Positions 25,055-33,543 of a DNA stretch of 64,000 nt are shown here, one piece after another. The stretch is from NCBI GenBank assembly GCA_023410575.1, contig JAEYPP010000019.1:20240-84239 (forward strand), written 5' to 3'. Below the pieces are notes generated by a model. That model did not search any database and was not told where the DNA came from. It saw nothing but the letters and a program-made list of their open reading frames with translations. The stretch is from Bacillota bacterium (lineage in GTDB: Bacteria > Bacillota > Clostridia > Lachnospirales > Lachnospiraceae). Positions within the stretch are counted from its first letter, which is position 1, and every line of letters begins with the position of its first letter. The translations under genes were made by a program, and so were the position numbers.

Positions 25055-26380
25055 CTATTTGGCAGAATCCGTTCTTTCTTCCTCAATGTAACTCTTCATA
25101 TCTTCTTTCGTCATTCCACCTGGAATGTAGTTTGTAATGTAGCCTTCCTTATTTATGATGAGTGTAGATGGAAGTGAATTTATACCATAGCCAAAAACCA
25201 TAGTGGCATCTTCATCAAATACTACTGGGAAAGTAAAATTATTTTCTTCTAAGAACTCCTTAATTGAATCAGCTGATCCTTCTCGTCCTATATTAGGGGT
25301 GGCCACTCCTAGCATAACTACATCATCTTGATTTTTATTGTATTCTTCATACAATTCCTCGATATATGGCATCTCGTCTCTACATGGAGGGCACCAAGTC
25401 GCCCATATGTTTAGAAAGACAACCTTCCCTTTGTAATCACTAAGTGTATGCGTTTTTCCATACTGATCGTAAAGTGTGAAATCTAATGGTAACAGTCCTT
25501 TGTCTTCCTCTGCTTCATCTGTTATATTCGCTTCATCTGTTCCAGTTTCTTCATCCGTTTTCTTCACTTCATCTGTTGTATTCACTTCATCTGTTGTATT
25601 CGCTTCATCTGTTCCAGTTTCTTTATCTGTTTTATTTACATCATCTACTTCATTGGTTACAGTTTTGTTCGTTTGGTTTTGCTTTACTGCTAATGCCCTA
25701 TTTATATTCGAAACTCCATCTACGAGCATAATCGCACCAGCGATGATAATAAATGCACCACTTATCTTTTTAATATCATTCATATGTTTTTTTATTGCTT
25801 CAAACTTTTTATAAAGCTTACTATAAAATAGAGAAGCCACCATAAATGGTACTATAAATCCAATGGTATAAGTAAGAATTAATAGATTAGATATTACAAA
25901 ATTCTCTGCACTTGATGCCATGACAAGAACAGAAGCCAGAATAGGCCCAATACAAGGCGTCCATCCAAAACTAAATGCAAACCCTAAAACAAAAGCAGAA
26001 AAAGAAGACATCTTCTTATGCTTGACACTTAATCTCTTCTCTCTGTTCAATAAGTCTACTTTTAGGATCCCTATGTAGAATAACCCCATAATGATAATGA
26101 TAACACCACCAAAGATCATAATCATATTTCTATTCTTTTGAAAAAATATGCTTAGGGCACTAATTGATGAACCTAGTATAAAAAATGTTGTCGAAATACC
26201 TAATACGAAAAAGATGGTATTCTTTATTAAGACTTTACTCTTAAAATCAGAACTCTTTATCACATCTACACTGCTATTTGATAGCATACTTAGATAAATT
26301 GGCAGTATAGGTAATATACATGGTGAAAAGATTGATAATAATCCTTCAACAAAAACGATAAAAAAATTAATATTTCCCAA
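25055..26380 (-). CDS. CcdA-TlpA fusion, thiol-disulfide redox membrane protein
   Basis: 441 residues from a TTG at 26380, chosen because AGGAG ends 8 nt before it. The N-terminal CcdA domain (six membrane helices, residues about 1-215) carries the two redox Cys in FSPCILP and WTPCIGP. A linker of degenerate TDEVNT/TDEANT repeats (about 240-290) leads to an extracellular TlpA/ResA-like thioredoxin domain with ATWCPPC (about residue 330). Electrons would pass from cytoplasmic thioredoxin through CcdA to the outside TlpA domain, for disulfide reduction or peroxide defence. Fusing both parts in one chain is known in Clostridia. Single gene. Confidence 0.93.
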   Translation of the reverse strand: MGNINFFIVFVEGLLSIFSPCILPILPIYLSMLSNSSVDVIKSSDFKSKVLIKNTIFFVLGISTTFFILGSSISALSIFFQKNRNMIMIFGGVIIIIMGLFYIGILKVDLLNREKRLSVKHKKMSSFSAFVLGFAFSFGWTPCIGPILASVLVMASSAENFVISNLLILTYTIGFIVPFMVASLFYSKLYKKFEAIKKHMNDIKKISGAFIIIAGAIMLVDGVSNINRALAVKQNQTNKTVTNEVDDVNKTDKETGTDEANTTDEVNTTDEVKKTDEETGTDEANITDEAEEDKGLLPLDFTLYDQYGKTHTLSDYKGKVVFLNIWATWCPPCRDEMPYIEELYEEYNKNQDDVVMLGVATPNIGREGSADSIKEFLEENNFTFPVVFDEDATMVFGYGINSLPSTLIINKEGYITNYIPGGMTKEDMKSYIEEERTDSAK

Positions 26381-26543
26381 AACACGTTCTCCTCTCACTC
26401 TCACAATTTTCTGAAAAAAATAAATCTCAGGCTCTAAAAGTCTGGGATTTATGGAAAATAATAATGTATCATACATTATTTATAAATTATACTTCAAACC
26501 ACAACAGAAATCAATTAAAATAAAGCTGTCTAAGTTCTGTCAC

Positions 26544-26599
26544 AAACAAAAGGGAAAGGAAGATGCTATGTATTATATAGCTTTCCTACCCTTTTGTTT
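26544..26599 (-). terminator. Terminator of the large surface protein gene
   Basis: AAACAAAAGGG (26544-26554) pairs with CCCTTTTGTTT (26589-26599), with further pairing GGAA/TTCC and GCTA/TAGC inside. It starts 9 nt beyond the stop codon at 26608. Confidence 0.75.
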
Positions 26600-26607
26600 T
26601 CAATAAA

Positions 26608-29600
26608 CTATTTAACTTTTACTTTCTTCATGTCACTGAAATTCCCATACACTTTCTTTCCATTGATTACCGTATACGCTCTTACCTTCACATAAACTGT
26701 TGATTTTGACTTTAGTTCAGAAATAGTAAAACTAGTTTTCTTTGACGTCCCTGCTAATTTGTAAGAGTCCTTTACAGATGTCTTATAGTACACTTGATAT
26801 CCCGAGACTCCTTGCATCGATTTCCAAGTAACAACTCCTGTTGTCGCTTTACTACTTTTTAAGGAGGATAGTACTGCTTTTGCCGGCTTAATTACGAAAT
26901 AAATTGTCTTTGTGCCTGTGTAGTTACCTTTTCCAACAATTGTAACACTAGCCTTGCCAATTTTAGTATTATTTTTCCATTTTAGTGTGTAATCTATTCC
27001 GTTGTATAACGTATAGTCACCTTCTTTTATGATGACCTTTGGTTTAACTGCTTTACCCGTATAGGTTTGTGTTTTAATGGAGGTAATTGAAAGGTTTACA
27101 ACTTTTTGCTGAACTGTTACTAAACACGTAGCCATGACTTCACTACCATCCATGGCTTTCACCATAATTTGCGTTGTTCCAGTACTAACTGCTGTTATTT
27201 TTCCCATCTGATCTACCGTTGCAATTGATGCATCTTGACTTATATATTTCACTTCTTTATTAATTGCATTATTTGGTAATAACGTTGCAGATATTAGTGA
27301 AGATTCATTAATAAGTAGATACAATTCCTTATGATTTAGTTCAATTGAGGTTACTGGTTCTCCAACTTCAACCGTTGCCTTTGCTGTCACATGTCCATCT
27401 TGTGTAGCTACCGTAATCATAGCAGTTCCAACTTGTTTACCAGTGACAATACCTTCCTTTGATACAGTTGCTATAGTAGCATTAGAAGAAGTGTATTGTA
27501 ATCCTGTTTCAGTTGCATCACTCGGTGTTATTTGAAGTTGCAAACCGATACTACTATTCTTAGCTAACTTAATATTACCATTCATAATTTCCAATTTGGT
27601 AATTGGCTTATTTACGATTACAGGTACGTATACTGGACCACCACCACCGCCTCCGCCACCAGATGGTGGTGAAACTGTTGGTGTACTTGGTGATACTGTT
27701 GGTGTTACTGTTACCGTTGGTTGTGAAACTTCCACGATCTTTGTTGCAGTGTATGACTCTTGATCAAAATTACAGTTTGCTGTATATATAACTGTTCCAT
27801 CCTGTGATTGACTTGTTACATTCGTATCAAGCTTTTGTATATCGCTACATTCATCGCAAGCGACTGTTGCAGTGCATGTATATCCGCCATCTTCTAACTC
27901 ATCCCAACTAAAAACTGGTTTTGTATCTTCAGAATAGGTGTGTCCTGTTTTTACTCCTTGTTCTGCAACTTTCTCAGTATCTATCATTTTATAACAATGA
28001 GCACAGATATAGCATTTTTCCGTTTCATTATCAATGTAATGATGTTCTTTTGGCTGGGTAATATCTGATTTTTGAGTCCCTGAGCTGAAACCATGTGCAG
28101 TATCTCTACCTTCTGTATAGCCTTCTTTACCACACCAAGGATCCACCACTACATTCTCAACTGTCGTTCCACTAGAAAGATAATTTTCGACATCATCCAT
28201 AATTATATTATCCTTAACATTGGCACACCACATAAACTCTTTATTGCTATTAGCATCATCAGGGTTATCATCAGCAAATCGATTATATGTAGGATTAAAA
28301 TTAACCGATTCTATTCTATATTTTGAGTTCTCACTGTTACTATAATTTGTAGCTACGCTAACATACATAATACCATCCTGTTTAATACAAAGACCTGCTA
28401 ATGGATGATTCTTAATAGTAAACTCAAGGTTCTCATCTTGTGCATTTGTAATATAGTAAGAACTACCAGTAAATGGTGTACCATTACTGTTTGCATGCAC
28501 TGTGTTATATTCTTTTAATTGCGTTACCGCACCATCTGCTAAATTGTACATATATATTTTATTATTTAGATTAAAATAAAGTATATTATTATAAAGAGAG
28601 ACTGAGTGAGTTAGATCTGGATAAATATTATTAATCTGGAGGTCATCATTACAATCTTCTTCTAACAAACCTTCTTTCGTCTCTTTACCACTTGGGTTAG
28701 TTACAGTTCCTTTTCCATAATCAAATATGATAGTGCCTTCTTCCGCCGAAGAGTCAGGAGCAGTACGAGGACGTAACTTCATTTGATCTCCATAATCCTT
28801 CATCATATCAGCAAGTTGATCGCTATCCATACCGGCTAACATATCGCCTTGATCCTGATCCATCATATCAAGCTCAGAAAATTGTGCCTCTACAAAATAC
28901 CAATATTCATCGTCGTATGAAATTGGACAGTTAATATTACTAAACCAAGCATCTTCATACTGTTGGTTACTACTTGGTTCTTCACTATTAATTCCATGTA
29001 ATGTATCTATATAATCATAATAACCCTTATACCAGTCTTCTATTGTTTGTTGTGAAACAAGAAAATACATATGACTCAAGTTTCCATCTGTTTCTACTCT
29101 ATATTGCGTTAAAGTTTCTGTTTTAATATCATCATAACATACATCCACATTATACCATTCACCATCTAACTTCACTACATTGTAGTAGTGTGGCTCATTA
29201 AATGTACCTGAAAATCCACCATCGCCTTCTGTAACACCAACAACTGCAACATCACAGTTATACTTGATCATTACAAAGTCGACCATATCATTACCACTTT
29301 CTAAAATTTCTTCATAATTTTTGAAAGCACCACTCTCATCTCTATATATTTCAGGAAACGCGCATTGAATTAAATAAGTATAAGTAGTCGCATATGCAAG
29401 ACAAACACTACCATTTAGCCCTTCAATCTTACCATATAGTAGCGTACTAAATGGTGTCATTGATATTGGATCATTCTGTCCTTCTCCTGTTTGGTATTTT
29501 ACTAACGAAGCCATATCAAATACTGCATGCGTTGCAAGATAGTCGTGTAATACTAAACACTTCTGTAAATCTGTCATGCTTTCATCAAGACAACTTAATG

Positions 29601-30963
29601 CTTCTTCTCTCATTGCTAACAATGCATCTCCATACCAGTAAACATATGCACTAAATGCTTGTGTAATCCCATAAATAAGTTCATCCATATTTGGCGCTGG
29701 AATATCGGTATCTATGTCATATCCTGCCAATACCTTAAGTGCACCAAACGGATTATTTTCTGTACTCTTTGATGTCCAATATTCTGCAGAAATACCAAAG
29801 TACTCTGAGCTTTCACCATAGAAATCACAAAGCTTTCCCCAATGAGCATAAAGCTGCTCTGTTGTCGCATCTCTTTCATTCGAATATTCTTTACCATTAA
29901 ATTCACAAGTTGCTCTATATTCAATACGCATTTGTTGCTCAACTTTAGAAACCGAACATTCTACTTTTATGGACTCCTCTTCATTCTTACATTTCGTACA
30001 GGTGAATTTTGCCTCACAAGTGTATGGCATTTTATTATCAGCTTCCAGTAAAAGGTTAAATTCACTCCATGTAAATACTGGTTCCCCAAAGATATGTGTT
30101 CCTTCATCACAAGAGGCTGTATCTGGTTCTTGACTTCCTGATTCTTGACTCCCTAATTCATCTTGAATTACTTCTACATAAAGGGTTTCCCTTCCATCTG
30201 GACTTTCTGTTCCATCTGGAGCTCCTGTATTATCAAGCCCCGTTGGATTCGATGTTTCCGTGGATGGTTTTCCCTCTATTTGAGCTCTTTTGGGAAACGT
30301 TTCAGTTATTTTATCTAAACTCTCAACTGTTGGTGTCGTCTCTTCTTTCTCTTCGATATTTTCAGTTGCTGGATAAATTTCTCCAACACCATTAATTTCA
30401 TCAAGTGCGTCCAATCCGGCTTTAAAACCGCTATTCATATCTACAGTTATGGTTTGTGCAATACCATTCTCATTCACATTAATACTAACTTTAACAGTAT
30501 TAGTAGCACAATAATCTTCTAACACTAAGTTGATTACTTCTTCCATCTCATCTTTACTTAAGTTATACTCTAATACATCAACTACATTCTGCTCTCTGTC
30601 CTGAAAGATGCTAATTGCAAGCAAAGACTTAATTTCTGTTAAAGTATATCCACTTTTTTTCTCTATGGTAGCTGAAAGTATCTCAAGTCTCTGTTCCTCT
30701 TCTTCATCAATCGTATTAACGCCTTTTTTTAACAATTCAGCTTTCATTCCAGCTACAAGGTCTTCTGTACTAGTAAATGGCTTAAGTCCTGATGATGTCT
30801 GTGAATTATTAGTCGATTTATTAGTCGATTTTACATCTTGATTCACATTATTATATTTCACTTGAGCAGCAATTACTATTGAAGATGGTAGTGTAGGGAA
30901 TGTACTTATTATTAACATGGTAGTCACTACCACTGCAATAAATCGTACATAAATTTTTTTCAA
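26608..30963 (-). CDS. Giant secreted transglutaminase-like/Big2/Fn3 surface protein
   Basis: 1451 residues from a TTG at 30963, placed 8 nt after GAGGAGG; it gives a clean signal peptide (KKIYVRFIAVVVTTMLIIS). Order: acidic Pro/Thr/Ser-rich region with a CxxC pair (TCTKCKN); a transglutaminase-like cysteine peptidase domain (about 490-680) with Cys in GSVCLAYATTY, His in EPHYYNVV and Asp in WYNVDVCYDD; a second CxxC region; a PPSGGGGGGGG hinge; two Big2 Ig-like domains (about 1130-1290); an MBG/Ig-like repeat (YTGKAVKPKVIIKEG); and a C-terminal Fn3 domain. No sortase motif or membrane anchor ends the chain. It may crosslink or cleave wall or matrix proteins. Its leader is homologous to that of the neighbouring ligase gene. 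Confidence 0.88.
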   Translation of the reverse strand: MKKIYVRFIAVVVTTMLIISTFPTLPSSIVIAAQVKYNNVNQDVKSTNKSTNNSQTSSGLKPFTSTEDLVAGMKAELLKKGVNTIDEEEEQRLEILSATIEKKSGYTLTEIKSLLAISIFQDREQNVVDVLEYNLSKDEMEEVINLVLEDYCATNTVKVSINVNENGIAQTITVDMNSGFKAGLDALDEINGVGEIYPATENIEEKEETTPTVESLDKITETFPKRAQIEGKPSTETSNPTGLDNTGAPDGTESPDGRETLYVEVIQDELGSQESGSQEPDTASCDEGTHIFGEPVFTWSEFNLLLEADNKMPYTCEAKFTCTKCKNEEESIKVECSVSKVEQQMRIEYRATCEFNGKEYSNERDATTEQLYAHWGKLCDFYGESSEYFGISAEYWTSKSTENNPFGALKVLAGYDIDTDIPAPNMDELIYGITQAFSAYVYWYGDALLAMREEALSCLDESMTDLQKCLVLHDYLATHAVFDMASLVKYQTGEGQNDPISMTPFSTLLYGKIEGLNGSVCLAYATTYTYLIQCAFPEIYRDESGAFKNYEEILESGNDMVDFVMIKYNCDVAVVGVTEGDGGFSGTFNEPHYYNVVKLDGEWYNVDVCYDDIKTETLTQYRVETDGNLSHMYFLVSQQTIEDWYKGYYDYIDTLHGINSEEPSSNQQYEDAWFSNINCPISYDDEYWYFVEAQFSELDMMDQDQGDMLAGMDSDQLADMMKDYGDQMKLRPRTAPDSSAEEGTIIFDYGKGTVTNPSGKETKEGLLEEDCNDDLQINNIYPDLTHSVSLYNNILYFNLNNKIYMYNLADGAVTQLKEYNTVHANSNGTPFTGSSYYITNAQDENLEFTIKNHPLAGLCIKQDGIMYVSVATNYSNSENSKYRIESVNFNPTYNRFADDNPDDANSNKEFMWCANVKDNIIMDDVENYLSSGTTVENVVVDPWCGKEGYTEGRDTAHGFSSGTQKSDITQPKEHHYIDNETEKCYICAHCYKMIDTEKVAEQGVKTGHTYSEDTKPVFSWDELEDGGYTCTATVACDECSDIQKLDTNVTSQSQDGTVIYTANCNFDQESYTATKIVEVSQPTVTVTPTVSPSTPTVSPPSGGGGGGGGPVYVPVIVNKPITKLEIMNGNIKLAKNSSIGLQLQITPSDATETGLQYTSSNATIATVSKEGIVTGKQVGTAMITVATQDGHVTAKATVEVGEPVTSIELNHKELYLLINESSLISATLLPNNAINKEVKYISQDASIATVDQMGKITAVSTGTTQIMVKAMDGSEVMATCLVTVQQKVVNLSITSIKTQTYTGKAVKPKVIIKEGDYTLYNGIDYTLKWKNNTKIGKASVTIVGKGNYTGTKTIYFVIKPAKAVLSSLKSSKATTGVVTWKSMQGVSGYQVYYKTSVKDSYKLAGTSKKTSFTISELKSKSTVYVKVRAYTVINGKKVYGNFSDMKKVKVK

Positions 30964-31205
30964 AATCGTTTCCTCCTCATTCTTATCATTGAAATTAGCC
31001 TTTTTATGAAAGACTAAATGCAACTTACGCATCACCTCATATGCGTATTTAAATTTCGTTCACGTACTTTGTCCATATACTTTTTCATTGCTGATGTTCT
31101 ACTCAAGCTTGCTCGCTTTTTTCTCTGATGTGTATGTATCATCTCCTTCCAAAATTTAACTTATTCAGCCTTATTATTTTATAGAACTACGTCTGTTTTC
31201 AATTG
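30963..31205 (-). repeat. Direct repeat copy A (leader of the surface protein gene)
   Basis: Aligns over its whole length with 32928-33172. Matching blocks, plus strand: TTTTTCATTGCTGAT, the hairpin core near 31103-31121 with GCTCGCTTTTTT, the AGGTGATGC segment at 31029-31038, and TTTTATAGAAC...TGTTTTCAAT at the outer end. Both copies are about 187 nt from the GGAAGG motif to the TTG start of the gene. Copy A begins inside the last codons of the AMP-ligase gene. Confidence 0.75.
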
Positions 31206-32928
31206 CAGACTGCATAGCAATTATCTCTGCTGCTAGCCCTCTTCTATTTGTTTTAAAGTGAAAATAAGGACGCTTTTCAAGGATTGTAATCTTAACTGGA
31301 TGCTCATGTGGTTCTAGTGCATTGGTAATTTTCTCTTGCACGTCTTCTAATCGTACGCCGTCTTCCAATACAAGATATAGATAAGGAAGAGAATATCCCT
31401 TATTTTTTATATCATCAACGATGACAAAAAAAGCATCTTTAATGCCTTTGATATCGCATATTTTATTTTCCATTGGAACTGCAAATAAATATCCCCCAGT
31501 TGCTCTTTCTGGCAATCCTCTACCCATCACGTACAAAACACCGTCTTCCGTCATATAGCCATAATCTCCTGTATGCATCCATATCTTTCCATCCTCATGG
31601 CGTTGTAGTACTTTATGATTGCTTTCCTCATCCTGGTAACTTAACATAATGCCAGGACCATTCTTACAGATCTCACCAATTTGGCCTGAATCCACTTCTT
31701 CATTTGTTGTTGGATCAAAAATACCAATGGTTGTAGCTGGCATTGGAACACCGCAACAACAATTTTCAATCGATTTTGCTTGGCATGGCATCGTAAAACC
31801 AGAGCCACCCTCACTCATCCCATATCCAACACTAAAAAACGAGTTACATTTGTGGTCTCTCAAGAATTTTTGAAAATTTCTTATTTGCTTATTGTTCAAA
31901 GCCTCTGCTCCTGAACCAACAGCATATAATTGTTCTAATGAAAAGTCTTTAGGAATACGTTCACTACTTACCAATACATCAACTAACTGCGGTACTAATG
32001 CCCAACAATTTGGCTTATGCCTCATTAATGCTAGATCCACATCTTTAATAGGACAAAATGGCTCAAGAATTAAAAGTTGATTTGATGCCATTGGTGTAAG
32101 AATCATTGCAACGATAACAGCAAGTAATGCGGGTGGTAAGCACGCCGTTAACCAGCTAAGGCGAAAACGAATGACTGCTGTAAAGACTGCTGTTTGATGC
32201 ATCATTCCTACTATATTGGCGGAGGAATGAATGACTTGTTTTGATGGCCCTGTCGATCCACTTGTATAAGCACAGAATATAGGTCTTGATGGATTATAAC
32301 TAACTTCATACTCTCCAACATATGATTTCCCCAAAGCTTCAAACTCTTCCCACGTTAAGTTGGCCGGATTACATGCAAGCTCTTTTGAGTACTTAGATTC
32401 TATATTATCCACTACATAACTTGGCATCTTATCTTTATCTGCCATATGATATGGTGAGATTTTTATGATTCTCTCCAGATTGGTTCCTTTATAATACAAT
32501 TCCTCTTCTTCTCGTGAGAGATAATCATGTGTAAACAATATATGAGAGTTTGTCTTTTTAAATGCATTTTTATTTTCCTCTGGTAATCCATCGCAGCATA
32601 CAACGGCTGCTCCAATTTGTTCAGCAGCTAATAAAATAAATATAAATTCTGGCACAGATTGTAAAAATACTGGTATCTGGTCATTTTCTTTACATCCCAA
32701 CTTTTTTAGTGCTTTTGCTACAATCTCTACTTTTGTAAGAATATCATTCCAAGTCAATGTATTTTCATAATAATTAATAATTGGACTATCATAACTTCTT
32801 ATACTTTGTTTTAGATATTGATTCAAAGAACAATATGGAATTTCTATGTGCTGAAATTGCTCTGGATAATATTTCATCCATGGTCTCTTAACACTTAACC
32901 TATTCTCTTGCAAAGATTGATCGTACAA
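31174..32928 (-). CDS. AMP-forming acyl/aryl-CoA ligase-like enzyme
   Basis: 584 residues of the adenylate-forming (ANL) superfamily. The ATP loop is YTSGSTGPSK (about 215-224), A5 is VGYGMSEGG, A7 WMHTGDYGY. The A10 lysine is kept in FHFKTNRRGL but the usual Gly before it is Phe, so catalysis of the first half-reaction is plausible with an unusual C-terminal subdomain. The substrate is probably a carboxylic acid, perhaps a fatty acid. It lies between the surface protein gene and the phosphonate operon, but an intrinsic terminator (33380-33421) separates it from the latter. TTG start at 32928 with AGGAGGAG upstream. Confidence 0.85.
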   Translation of the reverse strand: MYDQSLQENRLSVKRPWMKYYPEQFQHIEIPYCSLNQYLKQSIRSYDSPIINYYENTLTWNDILTKVEIVAKALKKLGCKENDQIPVFLQSVPEFIFILLAAEQIGAAVVCCDGLPEENKNAFKKTNSHILFTHDYLSREEEELYYKGTNLERIIKISPYHMADKDKMPSYVVDNIESKYSKELACNPANLTWEEFEALGKSYVGEYEVSYNPSRPIFCAYTSGSTGPSKQVIHSSANIVGMMHQTAVFTAVIRFRLSWLTACLPPALLAVIVAMILTPMASNQLLILEPFCPIKDVDLALMRHKPNCWALVPQLVDVLVSSERIPKDFSLEQLYAVGSGAEALNNKQIRNFQKFLRDHKCNSFFSVGYGMSEGGSGFTMPCQAKSIENCCCGVPMPATTIGIFDPTTNEEVDSGQIGEICKNGPGIMLSYQDEESNHKVLQRHEDGKIWMHTGDYGYMTEDGVLYVMGRGLPERATGGYLFAVPMENKICDIKGIKDAFFVIVDDIKNKGYSLPYLYLVLEDGVRLEDVQEKITNALEPHEHPVKITILEKRPYFHFKTNRRGLAAEIIAMQSAIENRRSSIK

Positions 32929-33172
32929 AACATTCTCCTCCTTATTCTTACCCTTAAAAATTATCTTATAATTAATTGACTTATACTACTTATGCATCAC
33001 CTCTGAGTTGTTCCTTGTTTATACTTTGTATCTTGTATACTTCGTTTCTGTTTTTTCATTGCTGATATTTTTCTCGAGCTTAGCTCGCTTTTTTACTCAA
33101 CACTTATCATCCCCTTCCGTAAATTAACATACTAGGTTTTTTCATTTTATAGAACAATCCGTGTGTTTTCAA
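32928..33172 (-). repeat. Direct repeat copy B (leader of the AMP-ligase gene)
   Basis: The sister of copy A at 30963-31205. Copy B ends in the TTG start of the ligase gene and begins with sequence homologous to the ligase gene's own 3' end (ATTGAAAACA, then GTTCTATAAAAT), although no ligase gene lies upstream. It thus contains the stub of a second, lost ligase-like 3' end. Confidence 0.7.
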
Positions 33173-33379
33173 TCATTATCCATCTTGTGAATTAGAGATT
33201 AAACTCGCCTTTATCCTAATTTACATCTCCTTATCCTTTTATCTGATAATAATCCTTGTATTAACATTGGGATTGTTGTGGTTTCTTAACAAAAAAGTAA
33301 ACTCTAAACTTTTCTTTTTTAATATTTATGATTAAAAACCACACTTAAGACTATATGGTGTATTTTTACATTATTCCAT
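33173..33379. other. Intergenic stretch without a gene
   Basis: Between the operon terminator and repeat copy B. No coding frame or clear promoter was found; the ligase gene must be transcribed from somewhere in here or from within copy B. Confidence 0.45.
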
Positions 33380-33421
33380 CAAAAAAAACCAATATATCTC
33401 ATAAGTAAAGATATATTGGTT
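33380..33421 (-). terminator. Intrinsic terminator of the phosphonate operon
   Basis: AACCAATATATCT (33387-33399) and its perfect complement (33409-33421) with a 9-nt loop, followed on the minus strand by TTTTTTTT. It lies about 120 nt after the last stop codon of the operon (33544) and sets its 3' limit. Confidence 0.9.
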
Positions 33422-33543
33422 AATTTAAAAATCTATTTATTCTCAATTTAAAACACATCCGACCTGATAAGTCCTTCAAATTCTTCAATCTATTATAGTA
33501 ATCTTGTGTAAATCCTTTTCAATCAATATTATAGAACAATAAA

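Noticed and set aside
25500..25660. Short repeats around CTTCATCTGTT as a satellite or CRISPR
   Set aside because: They are the coding sequence of the TDEVNT/TDEANT linker in the CcdA-TlpA fusion.
31029..31140. Small conserved leader peptide upstream of the surface protein and ligase genes
   Set aside because: Both copies have an open frame ending at the same TGA with a shared SAMKK, but frames shift between the copies upstream of that and start sites are poor; conservation looks like DNA homology rather than coding.
31029..31150. Leader of the surface protein gene as a c-di-GMP or other known riboswitch
   Set aside because: No conserved core of a known class can be found; the similarity is to the leader at 32928-33172 only, which points to duplication.
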